Below are positions 1 through 9,130 of a stretch of 64,000 nt of DNA, piece after piece (position 1 is the stretch's first letter; every line of letters begins with the position of its first letter). Position numbers and translations under genes: made by a program. The DNA comes from Dyella sp. GSA-30 (GTDB taxonomy: Bacteria > Pseudomonadota > Gammaproteobacteria > Xanthomonadales > Rhodanobacteraceae). Where the stretch lies: positions 4,999,524-5,063,523 of the forward strand of contig NZ_AP027042.1 in the NCBI RefSeq assembly GCF_027924605.1, given 5' to 3'. Under the pieces are notes generated by a model, which had not been told where the DNA came from, searched no databases, and saw only the letters and a program-made list of their open reading frames with translations.

Positions 1-619
1 CAGCGCGGCTGATCGCGGCAAAACCGATATTGACCACCAGCAGCGACGTCATCGCCGGCAGCGCCACGCGTACCGCACCAGCAAAGAACTGTGTACCGAA
101 CTGCGCGACCGCATGCAGGCCACTCGGGCCGATGGTCGCCGTGCCCGGTGGCAAGGTGTGAAAGCTGTCGGCGAGCAAGGCGATCAAATGCAGATGCCCG
201 TCCATCGCCAGGAACAGCAGCGTCACCAGCAAACCATAGATCTGCCCTAACACCGCAGAGCTGCCACCAGCCAACGGATCGAACGACTCGGCAAAGCCGA
301 GATTCATGCTCAGCGAAATGAACTGCGCGCCGAACGACACTGCCTGGAACGCCAGTTGCAGCACGAAGCCGATCGCCACGCCGATCAGCAACTGCGAAAC
401 CATACTGGCCAGGCCTTCGCCGGTGAGCAGGTCGATATTCATCGGCGCCATCGGCGCCAATACCACGGTCAGCACCAGTGCGATAACCAGACGCACCTGC
501 ATGGGGACCATCGTCGAACTGAAAATCGGCGCGACCAGGCACATGCCGCTGACTCGCCCGAACGCCCACAGCAAACCGCCCAGCCACGCCTGCAGCTGGA
601 CCAGTTGCACGGTGGTCAC
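1..619 (-). CDS. fliR: Flagellar export gate protein FliR (3' end outside window)
   Basis: FliR is an integral inner-membrane part of the FliPQR export gate of the flagellar type III secretion system. About 206 residues are visible, out of roughly 260 usual for the family. They are strongly hydrophobic, with family-like stretches such as SMNLGFAESFDP and LAMDGHLHLI. I chose the GTG start because it sits in the GTGA overlap with the fliQ stop, the coupling used throughout this operon. The C-terminus runs off the left edge. It is the last visible gene of fliLMNOPQR. Confidence 0.93.
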   Translation of the reverse strand, partial: MTTVQLVQLQAWLGGLLWAFGRVSGMCLVAPIFSSTMVPMQVRLVIALVLTVVLAPMAPMNIDLLTGEGLASMVSQLLIGVAIGFVLQLAFQAVSFGAQFISLSMNLGFAESFDPLAGGSSAVLGQIYGLLVTLLFLAMDGHLHLIALLADSFHTLPPGTATIGPSGLHAVAQFGTQFFAGAVRVALPAMTSLLVVNIGFAAISRA

Positions 620-885
620 TTCATCGCCCCGGGCAAGCCTTCGATCACATGCCGCGTGAACTGGACCAGCGTGCGCAACATCCACGGGCCGGTGATCAGG
701 CCCACGCATGCCATCGCGATCAGCTTCGGAATGAAGCTCAGGGTCATTTCGTTGATCTGCGTCGCGGCCTGGATCACGCCGATCAGCAGGCCGACCGCCA
801 ATGCGGTAAGCAACAGGGGGGCGGCAACTAGCATGGCAACGTAAAGAGCATGCTGGCCGAATTCGATGACTGATTCGGGGGTCAT
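616..885 (-). CDS. fliQ: Flagellar export gate protein FliQ
   Basis: FliQ is a small export-gate subunit of 89 residues, the usual family length, with two transmembrane hairpins (about residues 15-40 and 50-75). It starts MTPESVIEFGQ, a typical FliQ N-terminus. A longer in-frame extension upstream is rejected because it would translate the palindromic repeat at 908-938. It is separated from fliP by 73 nt holding that repeat and overlaps fliR at its 3' end. Confidence 0.95.
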   Translation of the reverse strand: MTPESVIEFGQHALYVAMLVAAPLLLTALAVGLLIGVIQAATQINEMTLSFIPKLIAMACVGLITGPWMLRTLVQFTRHVIEGLPGAMK

Positions 886-907
886 GCGAGAGCCCCCTTC
901 ACCCCAA

Positions 908-938
908 CCCTCTCCCCCGGCTGAGCCAAGGGAGAGGG
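908..938. repeat. REP-like palindrome between fliP and fliQ
   Basis: Arms CCCTCTCCC and GGGAGAGGG surround an inner GGCTGAGCC core. The same element occurs at 25328-25358 and 25404-25434. Its place inside the fliLMNOPQR operon means it is transcribed and could form a hairpin between fliP and fliQ. Confidence 0.8.
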
Positions 939-958
939 AGCAAAAGCATGCCGGCACG

Positions 959-1705
959 TCATGTGTAGAAGCTCCCCGCCAGCGTTCCCATCAATAGAGA
1001 CCAGCCGTCGACAAGTACAAACAACATGATCTTGAACGGCAGCGAGATCGTTACTGGGGAGACCATCATCATGCCCATCGACATCAGCACGCTGGCTACT
1101 ACCAGGTCGATGATCAGGAAGGGAATGAACAACAGGAAGCCCATCTGGAAGGCGGTCTTGAGTTCGCTGGTCATGAATGCGGGCATCGCCACGCGCAGCG
1201 GCACGTCGTCCTTGCTGGCATAGGGCTTCTCGCCGGCAAGCTTGGTAAACAACTGCAGATCCGAGTCGCGCGTCTGATCGAGCATGAAGTGCTTGAACGG
1301 CGATGTCGTCGCCTGCAACGCCTGCTCGGCGGGCATGGTGCCGTCCATATACGGTTTGACGCCCTCCACGTAAGCGTGATTGAGCACCGGCGACATCACG
1401 AACAAGGTCAGGAACAACGACAGGCCAAGAATGATCTGGTTCGGCGGCGTCGCCTGCGTGCCCAGGGCCTGGCGCAGGAAGCCAAGCACGATCACGATGC
1501 GCGTGAACGAGGTCATCATCAGCAGCACGCCGGGGAGCATGGTGAGCACGGTCAACAGTGCCAGCACCTGCAAGGAGAGCGTCCAGTTCTGCGCGCCACC
1601 CGCGTTCTGCACGGTCAGCACCGGAATACCGGCGGCCTGCTGGGCGGATACGGCAAACGGCAGCAACATCAGCGCCAGCGCGAAAAGAAACTTCAAGGTC
1701 TTCAT
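959..1705 (-). CDS. fliP: Flagellar export gate protein FliP
   Basis: FliP is the core of the export gate, 248 residues, with a cleavable signal peptide (residues 1-21, ending near SAQQ) as expected for this family. It has characteristic segments: [18 protein letters not shown] near residues 65-85, an [12 protein letters not shown] segment, and a C-terminal [12 protein letters not shown]. Its ATG overlaps the fliO stop by four bases (ATGA), so translation is probably coupled. It lies within the operon that begins at fliL. Confidence 0.96.
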   Translation of the reverse strand: MKTLKFLFALALMLLPFAVSAQQAAGIPVLTVQNAGGAQNWTLSLQVLALLTVLTMLPGVLLMMTSFTRIVIVLGFLRQALGTQATPPNQIILGLSLFLTLFVMSPVLNHAYVEGVKPYMDGTMPAEQALQATTSPFKHFMLDQTRDSDLQLFTKLAGEKPYASKDDVPLRVAMPAFMTSELKTAFQMGFLLFIPFLIIDLVVASVLMSMGMMMVSPVTISLPFKIMLFVLVDGWSLLMGTLAGSFYT

Positions 1706-2097
1706 GCCTTGCGCTTCCAGCGGTTGAGCAGCTCGCCGAAATTCGGCACCTGCGGCGCAGCCGGCAGCGTCGCGGGCGCAACCTCGCCTTCGTACACGTG
1801 CAAGGTGCGCATGCCACCCTGACCGGTACCTACCAGCAAGCGCTTGCCATCGGCCTCGATAAGCATCAGGCGATCGCGCGCACCCACCGAGAAGACTTCC
1901 AGGCAGCGGATACGGCGACCGCCCGGCTGCGTGCGGCCCTGCATGCGACGCGTAAACCAGCCGGCGACCAGGATGACCGCGATAATGGCGCAGAGGCTGA
2001 GCACGACGCGCAGCAGCTCGGCGCCTACGTTGACATCGGAGGCCGCGGCAATCGGGGCTGCGGCTGCAAGTGCGATAAACATGCTCGGAGTCACCAC
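1702..2097 (-). CDS. fliO: Flagellar biosynthesis protein FliO
   Basis: FliO is a small membrane protein that helps FliP assemble in the export gate. It has 131 residues: a hydrophobic start, a membrane helix near residues 32-46 ([18 protein letters not shown]), then a cytoplasmic domain with the family-like [25 protein letters not shown] region. It begins directly after the fliN stop with no gap and overlaps fliP by four bases. The family is poorly conserved, so identification rests equally on position between fliN and fliP. Confidence 0.9.
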   Translation of the reverse strand: MVTPSMFIALAAAAPIAAASDVNVGAELLRVVLSLCAIIAVILVAGWFTRRMQGRTQPGGRRIRCLEVFSVGARDRLMLIEADGKRLLVGTGQGGMRTLHVYEGEVAPATLPAAPQVPNFGELLNRWKRKA

Positions 2098-2439
2098 TCA
2101 GCGCAGCTTGCGCACGCGCTCGGACGGGCTGATCACGTCGGTCAGGCGAATGCCGAACTTCTCGTTGATCACCACTACTTCGCCATGCGCGACCAGCGTG
2201 CCGTTGACGAACACATCCAGCGGCTCGCCCGCGGCGCGGTCCAGCTCCACCACCGAGCCCTGATTGAGCTGCAGCAGGTTGCGGATGCTGATGCGGGTGC
2301 GGCCGACCTCCATCGCCAGCGTGACCGGCACGTCCAGGATCATGTCCAGGTTGACGTCCGACTCGCCCACGACGCGGTTGATCGCTTCGAAATCATTGGT
2401 GCCGCCGAGTTCGGCGGGAGTTGCGTCGCTGTGAGTCAT
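2098..2439 (-). CDS. fliN: Flagellar motor switch protein FliN
   Basis: FliN is a C-ring switch subunit of 113 residues. The C-terminal SpoA domain is clear (from about residue 37: [20 protein letters not shown], then [20 protein letters not shown] and [19 protein letters not shown]). Its start overlaps the fliM stop by four bases. It works with FliM and FliG in torque generation, direction switching and as a docking site for FliH. Confidence 0.96.
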   Translation of the reverse strand: MTHSDATPAELGGTNDFEAINRVVGESDVNLDMILDVPVTLAMEVGRTRISIRNLLQLNQGSVVELDRAAGEPLDVFVNGTLVAHGEVVVINEKFGIRLTDVISPSERVRKLR

Positions 2440-3452
2440 ACCGGTGTCGTCTCCGTAAAAGTATCGGTTACCAGGCGCACGCTGCGCCGGGCCGCGGGCC
2501 CCTGATAGCGCACCGAATTGCGCCCGTTGGATTGGCCGTAGCGACCGCGAAAAATCGGCACGTCCTCGGCAAACACCGTGGACATGTCAGGCATCTGCAC
2601 CGGAATCACGTCGCCCGGGCGCAGCTTGAGAAAATCGCCGATGCTGATCTGCGATTCGAACAACAGGGAGCTCAGCTCCACTTCCGCATCCATGATCTCT
2701 TCGTGCAGTGCTTCGGCCCAGCGGTCGTCGCGTTCGACGCGATCGCTCTGCACGCCGGCATCGAGCAAGGTGCGGATCGGTTCGACCATCGAATAAGGCA
2801 TGGTCAGATGGATCTCGCCGCCACCGCCATCGAGCTCCACATGGAAACGCGACACCACCACGGTTTCGGTCGGGCTGACGATGTTGGCGAACTGCGGATT
2901 GATCTCCGAATTGATGAATTCGAACTGCAATCCAAGCACCGGCGCCCACGCTTCGCTCATCGCAGTGAACACTTCGTTCAACATGATCTGGATCACGCGA
3001 TTCTCGGTCGGCGTAAAATCGCGACCTTCGATGCGTGCGTGATAGCGACCGTCGCCACCGAAAAAATTGTCGATGGTAGAAAACACCAGGCGCGGCTCGA
3101 TCACAATCAGGCCGGTACCGCGCAGCGGCTTGATGCGTACCAGGTTCAGATTGCTCGGCACGGCCAGGCCGTGCACGTATTCGTTGAACTTGAGCATGCG
3201 TACGCCATTGACCGAGACCTCGCAGGCCTTGCGCAGCACGTTGAACACACCGGTGCGGAAAAAGCGCGCGAAGCGGTCGTTGACCATCTCCAGCGTCGGC
3301 AGGCGGCCGCGGACGATACGATCCTGCTGAGTAAAGTCGTAATCGATCGCGGTTCCGGGCGGCGGGGGCTCGTCGCCGCCCGTCTCTACCGTGCCGCCGT
3401 CCACGCCATTGAGCAGCGCGTCGATCTCTTCCTGGGAAAGCAGGTCGCTCAT
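2436..3452 (-). CDS. fliM: Flagellar motor switch protein FliM
   Basis: FliM is the C-ring subunit that receives phospho-CheY. It has 338 residues, the normal length. The N-terminal CheY-binding peptide is visible as LLSQEEIDALL (residues 4-14), followed by the CheC-like middle domain and a C-terminal SpoA domain (VELSSLLFESQISIGDFLKL, then LRPGDVIPVQMP). It lies 13 nt after fliL in the same operon. Confidence 0.97.
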   Translation of the reverse strand: MSDLLSQEEIDALLNGVDGGTVETGGDEPPPPGTAIDYDFTQQDRIVRGRLPTLEMVNDRFARFFRTGVFNVLRKACEVSVNGVRMLKFNEYVHGLAVPSNLNLVRIKPLRGTGLIVIEPRLVFSTIDNFFGGDGRYHARIEGRDFTPTENRVIQIMLNEVFTAMSEAWAPVLGLQFEFINSEINPQFANIVSPTETVVVSRFHVELDGGGGEIHLTMPYSMVEPIRTLLDAGVQSDRVERDDRWAEALHEEIMDAEVELSSLLFESQISIGDFLKLRPGDVIPVQMPDMSTVFAEDVPIFRGRYGQSNGRNSVRYQGPAARRSVRLVTDTFTETTPV

Positions 3453-3465
3453 CGGACGTTCTCCG

Positions 3466-3963
3466 TCACTGCATCACAAAGCTGGTGAAGTACAGCGCGT
3501 CGACGCCGGGACGGCCGAGGCGATCGTTAAGAATCTTGCGCACGGCGTCCAGCGCCTTGGCCTGCAGCTTCTGCTTGCCCTGCACGTCGTTGAGATCGGC
3601 GCCGGTCTGGCTGCTGAAAAGCAGCACGAGCGCGTTACGAATCACCGGATCGGCATTCTTGGCCGCTTCGATCGCCGCGGGGTCGTGCGACATCAGGGTC
3701 ACACCTACTTGCAGATAGGTCTGCTGCTCGTCGCCCTTGAAGTTGACGACAAACGATGGCTCCAGCGGCAAGTATATCTCGGGGGTCTTCTTGCTCGATG
3801 TCGTTGCCACGCCTTCGGCTTGGGCGCTCTGCCCGCGAAGGGTGAATAGCGCGTAGCCGCAGACGCAGGAAATCAACACTAGCGCCAGCACCAGGGTGAT
3901 GATCAAACCGCGGTTGCTCGGCGGTTTGGGTGCTTCGACGACGGGGGCTTCGGCCTTGGCCAT
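3466..3963 (-). CDS. fliL: Flagellar basal body-associated protein FliL
   Basis: FliL is a stator-associated inner-membrane protein, 165 residues. It has a short cytoplasmic tail, one membrane helix (about residues 19-42), and a periplasmic domain with the typical YLPLEPSFVVNF motif. I chose the ATG preceded by a TTGAGG Shine-Dalgarno; a TTG four codons upstream would overlap that site. This is the first gene of fliLMNOPQR and has a sigma-54 promoter match 43 bases upstream. Confidence 0.93.
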   Translation of the reverse strand: MAKAEAPVVEAPKPPSNRGLIITLVLALVLISCVCGYALFTLRGQSAQAEGVATTSSKKTPEIYLPLEPSFVVNFKGDEQQTYLQVGVTLMSHDPAAIEAAKNADPVIRNALVLLFSSQTGADLNDVQGKQKLQAKALDAVRKILNDRLGRPGVDALYFTSFVMQ

Positions 3964-4005
3964 GAATAACCTCAAGTAAGGAATGATGCTGTTACCTGAG
4001 GTTTA

Positions 4006-4020
4006 GCAAGCGCCATGCCA
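4006..4020 (-). promoter_or_regulatory. Sigma-54 promoter before fliL
   Basis: On the minus strand the sequence TGGCATG-GCGC-TTGC matches the -24/-12 consensus (TGGCACG-N4-TTGC) with exact GG-to-GC spacing. Transcription would start near 3995, giving a leader of about 32 nt before fliL. It fits a FleQ-dependent class II operon. Confidence 0.8.
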
Positions 4021-4160
4021 TGTGTGGGAATGGCTTATCTGGTGCGGTTTTGCAGTGACCGGGGGGATTTATTGACGCGTGGCGTGGCGATGACGCGAAG
4101 GGTGGTGACGGTTTTTCGGCGGCGTCGGGAATTGGACCTGGGGTTTGGGGCCGGGGTCTT

Positions 4161-4187
4161 GGTCGCAGCTGAAGTCGCTCCTACAAG
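4161..4187 (-). repeat. GTAGGAGCG-type REP element (single copy)
   Basis: On the minus strand it reads TTGTAGGAGCGACTTCAGCT followed by GCGACC, the REP form well known in Pseudomonas and xanthomonads. A paired copy of the same family lies at 43169-43239. Confidence 0.75.
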
Positions 4188-4248
4188 CTGGCAGTGCCTG
4201 CTGAGTTTGTAGATGTGATTTTAGGGAACCCCGAAAACTCTTCCTACT

Positions 4249-4375
4249 CGTCATTCCGGCGCAGGCCGGAACCCAGTGGCTTTGCGATAGGTTGTCGCCA
4301 GAGCCTATAAAAGTCATCTCTCTAGCGAAAACTGAAAACCGATGCCACTGGGTCCCGGCCTACGCCGGGATGACG
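4249..4375. repeat. Inverted pair of CATTCCGG-type palindromic repeats
   Basis: The left unit (4249-4280) reads CGTCATTCCGGCGCAGGCCG then GAACCCAGTGG. The right unit (4345-4375) is its inverse, ending in CCGGGATGACG. The same two-unit layout recurs at 36445-36554, 41091-41222 and 46587-46713, always in gaps between genes. Confidence 0.85.
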
Positions 4376-4426
4376 ACAATAAAAACTGAGGCTATGGGAG
4401 GCTATCTTCAGTCGCGACAGGCCAAA

Positions 4427-5668
4427 TTAGGCAAACATATCCACCAATCCCACAGCTACCTGCCTGATCGGCGAAACCTCGACGTCCCCATCAGCACCGT
4501 CGCTACCAGCAAACGAACCTTTGCCGGAAGACGAAGAAGACCCATCTGACCCTTGATGCTGCTGCCCCACGAAGGTATGCCCCAACGAGAGGCCATGACC
4601 CGCCAACATGGTGTCCAACTGGCCCAAGGTCTGCTGCACGGCGGTCACCGCGGCCGGGTGCTGCGCGGCGAACGCTACGTCGACACGGTTGTTGTGATCG
4701 ATGCTTACTTTCACTTCCAGCTCGCCCAGAGACTCCGGATTGAGCCTGATACGCGCTTCCTTGATGTCCTGCCCGCCCATCCAGGCCACTTGCTGGCCAA
4801 GCTCCTGCGCAAAGCCGCTGCTGTCGACGGATGACTGCATCTGCACAACTTGCGGTTGTGCGGTATGGGTGATGCCGCCGGGGCCGGCCGTCAAGCCGAG
4901 CATGGCGGTGATGTCGTTGTCTTTGTGGGTGGCGGTTTGCGGTAAGTCGGTCGGCGTGGCTTCGGCGGTCTGCACAGTCTTCGTTGCCGTGGTGGCAGTG
5001 GTCGTGCTCGCCTTGTTCGTTGCATTGGCGATAACGTGATGCCAATCGTCGTCACCCGCCTTGTCGTCAGCCTTGCTCTCGGTTGCACCTGCTTTACCGA
5101 GATCGGCGAGCTTGGGCATCGTGGGCAGCACGTTGGTGGGGATGCCAGCCAACTTGGCTTGCGCACTGGTGGCAGCGGGATCCTTGGTGGCCTGGGCATC
5201 GGTTGCCGGCACAGCTTGCGGCATGGCCAGAGCTAGCGCGGACATGCCCACGGGCGGTGTATTCGTAGCAGTCGGATCGGTAGCCGCGCCCTGAGCAGGC
5301 GCCGCTGACGAGTCCACCGCAGGCGCAGACTGCCCCAGCAACTGCAGCATGGTGCTGGCAAGGCTGGTGTCGTCGCTGTCGTCCTGGCTTTTGTCGTCGG
5401 TCGCACGGGCGGTCTTTTTGTCGCCATCAGCCGATGCCGTCTTGCCCTGCGCGACCGGCGTGCTGTTGTCATCGGACGCCTGGCGGTCATCGCCCTGCCT
5501 CGGCTGCTGCTGACGGCGAGCCGCATCCAGTTGACTGTCGAAACGATCGTCGCCCTGATTCTGCTGCGAAGACGGCGATGGCGAAGCCACGGGAAGCGGT
5601 GGTGTGGAAGCGACGGGCGAAGCTACGCTGGCAGTCATGGCGTCATCGTTTTGGCGAATATGGGACAT
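4427..5668 (-). CDS. fliK: Flagellar hook-length control protein FliK
   Basis: FliK is the secreted ruler that sets hook length and switches export specificity. It has 413 residues. The N-terminal three quarters are low complexity, rich in Ala, Thr, Ser, Asp and Gln, as usual. The conserved C-terminal domain (about residues 290-370) shows ARIRLNPESLGELEVKV and an LDTMLAGHGLSLG region. No clear Shine-Dalgarno distinguishes the first ATG from a second in-frame ATG ten codons on. It is the last gene of the fliE-K unit, 30 nt after fliJ. Confidence 0.9.
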   Translation of the reverse strand: MSHIRQNDDAMTASVASPVASTPPLPVASPSPSSQQNQGDDRFDSQLDAARRQQQPRQGDDRQASDDNSTPVAQGKTASADGDKKTARATDDKSQDDSDDTSLASTMLQLLGQSAPAVDSSAAPAQGAATDPTATNTPPVGMSALALAMPQAVPATDAQATKDPAATSAQAKLAGIPTNVLPTMPKLADLGKAGATESKADDKAGDDDWHHVIANATNKASTTTATTATKTVQTAEATPTDLPQTATHKDNDITAMLGLTAGPGGITHTAQPQVVQMQSSVDSSGFAQELGQQVAWMGGQDIKEARIRLNPESLGELEVKVSIDHNNRVDVAFAAQHPAAVTAVQQTLGQLDTMLAGHGLSLGHTFVGQQHQGSDGSSSSSGKGSFAGSDGADGDVEVSPIRQVAVGLVDMFA

Positions 5669-5698
5669 AGCTGCCAGGCAGCAAGGATTGGGCCAGAG

Positions 5699-6121
5699 CT
5701 AACGCGGGCGCCGGTACTGCATGCGCTCGTCGATTTCCGATTGTTCGCGACGCTCTTCGCTTTTACGCTCCAGCTCGCGGTGGTGATCGATCACGCTACC
5801 GAGCGCGCGTTCACGCGCATGCGCTTCACGCCACTGCCCACCGGCCTGATCGAGCAGGCGGCGCTGCCGTTCGACTTCGCCGGTCTGCTGCACGATGGCC
5901 TGGTCAATGCGCTCGACAAAGCGCTGGCGGTTGAGCAAGGCCGTGACGTTGAGGTCGCCGCTGTCGAGTGCGTACTCGTCGCGATAACGCTTGAGTTCGC
6001 CCAGCTGCTGCTCGGCCTTGGCCAGCTTCTGCTGCTGTTCGGCCAGGCGCAGCAGCGCTTTTTCCTGGCGCTCTTTCGCCTGGTCAGCGGCCGGTTGCAA
6101 ATGGGTGGCGCGGGACTTCAT
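5699..6121 (-). CDS. fliJ: Flagellar export chaperone FliJ
   Basis: FliJ is the central stalk-like coiled coil of the export ATPase. It has 140 residues, almost wholly helical and charged, with heptads rich in Gln, Glu, Lys and Arg ([20 protein letters not shown] and similar). It overlaps fliI by four bases. Family sequence identity is low, so the call rests on coiled-coil character, size and position between fliI and fliK. Confidence 0.92.
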   Translation of the reverse strand: MKSRATHLQPAADQAKERQEKALLRLAEQQQKLAKAEQQLGELKRYRDEYALDSGDLNVTALLNRQRFVERIDQAIVQQTGEVERQRRLLDQAGGQWREAHARERALGSVIDHHRELERKSEERREQSEIDERMQYRRPR

Positions 6122-7473
6122 GCCATGGCCTCCTGAGCGATCACTTGCAGTGCCTCGATGGCGGAATTGAGCGGCATCGGCTCGTCCACTTCTTGTTGCA
6201 GGAAGTCACGCAGCCGCGGCCACATCGCGATGGCGCGATCGGTCTGCGGATCGGAACCCTTCTGGTACGCGCCCACCGCGATCAAATCACGCTGCTGGCG
6301 ATAGGCCGAATAGACCTGCCGGAATTTCTGCGCCGCGCGCATCTGTTCGCGCTCGACCACCGCCGGCATGACACGGCTGATGGACGCTTCGATATCGATG
6401 GCCGGGTAGTGCCCGGCTTCGGCCAGATCGCGCGAGAGCACGATATGGCCGTCGAGAATCGCGCGCGCCGCGTCGGCGATCGGATCATGACGGTAGTCGT
6501 CGCCCTCGGTCAGCACGGTGTAGAAAGCGGTAATCGAACCGCGGCCTTCAGCATCGTTGCCGGCGCGCTCCACCAGTGCCGGCATCATCGCAAAGACCGA
6601 CGGCGGGTAACCCTTGGTCGCTGGCGGCTCGCCGATGGCCAGGGCGATCTCACGCTGTGCCTGCGCGTAACGCGTCAGCGAATCCATCAGCAATAGCACG
6701 CGCTGACCACGATCGCGGAACCACTCGGCGATAGCCGTGGCGTATTGTGCGCCGCGCAAACGCTTGAGCGGCGGCGCGTCGGCCGGCGCGGCAACGATCA
6801 CCGCACGGGCACGACCTTCCTCGCCCAGCGTATGCTCGACAAATTCCTTGACTTCGCGGCCACGCTCGCCGATCAGGCCGACCACCACGACGTCGGCATT
6901 CGTGTAACGAGTCATCATGCCCAGCAGTGTCGACTTGCCGACGCCCGAACCGGCGAACAGGCCAAGACGCTGTCCTCGCCCCACCGTCAGCAAGGCGTTG
7001 ATCGCTCGCACGCCCACGTCGAGCGGGGTATCGATGGGCTTGCGTGCCATCGGGTTGATCGGATCGCGCTTGAGCGCGGCGTGCTCGTCGATATCCAGCG
7101 GCCCGCCACCGTCGAGCGGCGCACCGTCGGCGCCGACGACACGGCCCAAAAGAGCCTCCCCGACCGGTAAGCCGCCCGCATGCGAACACGGTCGTACGCG
7201 CGCATTCGGCAATACGCCGTGCATTTCGGCGACCGGCATCAATAACAGGCGCTCGTCGGCAAAACCGACGACTTCGGTATCCAACTCGGTGCCATCGGCG
7301 GTAGCCACCAGGCAGCGCGCGCCCAATGGCGCTTCGCAACCTTCGGCTTCCAGCATCAGGCCCACCACGCGACGCAGGCGGCCTTCGACAATCAGTGTCT
7401 GCGCGGCTTCCGCACGCTGACGCCGACGCGCCAGCTTGTCCTGCCAGGACGCCTGGCGCGCCTCGACGCTCAT
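6118..7473 (-). CDS. fliI: Flagellum-specific export ATPase FliI
   Basis: FliI is the hexameric ATPase that unfolds and releases export substrates at the flagellar base. It has 451 residues. Walker A is AGSGVGKS (about residues 174-181) and Walker B lies in [18 protein letters not shown]. The family signature [15 protein letters not shown] is present. It shares one base with the fliH stop (TGATG) and overlaps fliJ. No family-defining residue appears to be missing. Confidence 0.97.
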   Translation of the reverse strand: MSVEARQASWQDKLARRRQRAEAAQTLIVEGRLRRVVGLMLEAEGCEAPLGARCLVATADGTELDTEVVGFADERLLLMPVAEMHGVLPNARVRPCSHAGGLPVGEALLGRVVGADGAPLDGGGPLDIDEHAALKRDPINPMARKPIDTPLDVGVRAINALLTVGRGQRLGLFAGSGVGKSTLLGMMTRYTNADVVVVGLIGERGREVKEFVEHTLGEEGRARAVIVAAPADAPPLKRLRGAQYATAIAEWFRDRGQRVLLLMDSLTRYAQAQREIALAIGEPPATKGYPPSVFAMMPALVERAGNDAEGRGSITAFYTVLTEGDDYRHDPIADAARAILDGHIVLSRDLAEAGHYPAIDIEASISRVMPAVVEREQMRAAQKFRQVYSAYRQQRDLIAVGAYQKGSDPQTDRAIAMWPRLRDFLQQEVDEPMPLNSAIEALQVIAQEAMA

Positions 7474-8123
7474 CAGGGCGTCACCTCGTCGACATCGTCG
7501 TCCTGGTCGCTATCGATACCCAGCACGGCGTCGATGACCGCAGCCAGGCGCGTCTCGACGCGAGCATCGAGACGTGAACGGCCACTTTCCAACAGGCAAT
7601 CGCCTCGGTCCAGCGCGGGATCAGGCAGCAATTGCCAATGTGTTTCGACTGCATCCAGCTCGCGCATCAACGTCACATCATCGGGATGCAGGCGCACGCG
7701 CAGATCGCGTTCGGCCGATGGCAGGGCCAGGGCCGCCTCGCGCACCGCCTGCACCACCAGGTCAGGCGAGACACGCAATTCATGAGCCAGCACACGACGC
7801 GCGGCCACCATGGCCAGGCGTGCCAGCTCTTGTTCGGTGGTGTCGTCAAGCATTTGCAGCGGGCGCGCGACCGATTCGAACAAGGCTTCCAGGCGAGCCC
7901 GATGCTCGCGCAATTCTTCGGCGGCCTTGGCACGGCCTTCGGCCAGACCGGTGACAAAGCCCTCTTCGCGTGCCTGCCGCTCGAGCTCTTCGAGTTCGAA
8001 CACAGTGGGGCGCGGCGCGGCCTCTTCTTCCTCCGCGGGAGCGGGTGGCTGTTCACCCATATGCGGTGGCGCCCAGCGCGTGAAGTCCTGCAGCAGCTCG
8101 CGCGCGAGGATCGGTTTCATCAA
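7473..8123 (-). CDS. fliH: Flagellar assembly protein FliH
   Basis: FliH is the stator of the export ATPase that anchors FliI to FliN. It has 216 residues: a Pro/Glu-rich N-terminal part, a charged helix with small-residue repeats (about residues 55-100), then a globular FliH domain with [11 protein letters not shown]. Its ATG overlaps the fliG stop by four bases. It may begin at Met1 or Met2; either gives essentially the same protein. Confidence 0.93.
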   Translation of the reverse strand: MMKPILARELLQDFTRWAPPHMGEQPPAPAEEEEAAPRPTVFELEELERQAREEGFVTGLAEGRAKAAEELREHRARLEALFESVARPLQMLDDTTEQELARLAMVAARRVLAHELRVSPDLVVQAVREAALALPSAERDLRVRLHPDDVTLMRELDAVETHWQLLPDPALDRGDCLLESGRSRLDARVETRLAAVIDAVLGIDSDQDDDVDEVTP

Positions 8124-9130
8124 ACGAACTCATCACCGCTGGCGGACAGACTGATCTGCCCAGAATCGGCGAGCCGTCGCGCGATACCCATCACTTCCTT
8201 CTGCGCCGCATCGACCTCGCTCAGACGCACCGGGCCCTTCACTTCCAGATCGTCGCGCAGCATGTCGGCAGCGCGCTGCGACATATTGGCGAAGATCTTT
8301 TCGCGCACGCCGGGTTCGGCACCCTTCAGCGCCACGACCAGGCGCGCGGAAGGTACTTCGCGCAACAGAGTCTGCATGCTGCGATCGTCCAGGTCGGCAA
8401 GGTCATCGAAGACGAACATCAGTTCTTCGATCCGGCCGCCGAGGCCGGCATCATGAGTGCGGATGGCCGCCATCAATTCCGCTTCGCGGCTGGCCTCCAT
8501 CGCATTGAGAATATCGGCCGCCGCCTTGAGGCCGCCGACATTGGCCGACTTGAGCTTGTTGGTGTTGCCGGAGAATTGACGCTCCATGATTTCGTCGAGC
8601 TCGTTCAACGCATGCGGCTGCACGCCGTCGAGCGTGGCGATGCGCATCACTGCATCCGAACGTGTACGCGCGGGCAGGTAGCCGATGACTTCGGCAGCCT
8701 GGTCCGGTTCGAGATGCGCCAGTACCAGCGCGATGATCTGCGGATGCTCCAGCCCGATCATTTCGGCGATCGCGCGGCTTTCCATCCATTTGAGCGATTC
8801 CAGGCCCTTGCTGCTGCGGCCGAGCAGGATGCGGTCGATCAGGCCGCCCGCCTTGCTCTCGCCCAGCGCATTGACCAGGATCTTGCGGATATATTCCTCG
8901 GTTCCGACGCCCAACGCGGTCTGCTTGCCGAGTTCGTCATGCAGCAGCGTCAGCACATGCTCGACCTGCTCGCGTGACACGCTGGTCAAGCCCGCCATGG
9001 CGGTGCCGACGGCCTGCACGTCGCGCGCGGACAGGTGCTTGAGCACCTCGGCCGCATCCTGCTCGCCGAGGGTGAGCAGGAGAATGGCCGCGCGCTGCGC
9101 GCCGGAGATCACCGTCTGATTAGCCGCCAT
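8120..9130 (-). CDS. fliG: Flagellar motor switch protein FliG
   Basis: FliG is the torque-generating rotor subunit of the C-ring. It has 336 residues, the usual length. It shows AAILLLTLGEQDAAEVLKHL at the N-terminus, the EHPQIIALVLAHLEP core and the C-terminal LMFVFDDLADLDDRSMQTLL torque helix with its charged residues. The start overlaps the 3' end of fliF by 11 bases. Confidence 0.97.
   Translation of the reverse strand: MAANQTVISGAQRAAILLLTLGEQDAAEVLKHLSARDVQAVGTAMAGLTSVSREQVEHVLTLLHDELGKQTALGVGTEEYIRKILVNALGESKAGGLIDRILLGRSSKGLESLKWMESRAIAEMIGLEHPQIIALVLAHLEPDQAAEVIGYLPARTRSDAVMRIATLDGVQPHALNELDEIMERQFSGNTNKLKSANVGGLKAAADILNAMEASREAELMAAIRTHDAGLGGRIEELMFVFDDLADLDDRSMQTLLREVPSARLVVALKGAEPGVREKIFANMSQRAADMLRDDLEVKGPVRLSEVDAAQKEVMGIARRLADSGQISLSASGDEFV

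Larger units (their letters stand above)
3976..4426. other. Intergenic region between fliK and fliL
   Basis: No gene is supported here. It holds the fliL sigma-54 promoter, one GTAGGAGCG-type REP (4161-4187) and an inverted pair of CATTCCGG-type repeats (4249-4375). Short open frames in the region are largely made of these repeats. Confidence 0.7.

Noticed and set aside
4069..4549. Short frames on both strands between fliK and fliL
   Set aside because: They translate the CATTCCGG and GTAGGAGCG repeats (for example HWVPAYAGMT), a common source of false genes.
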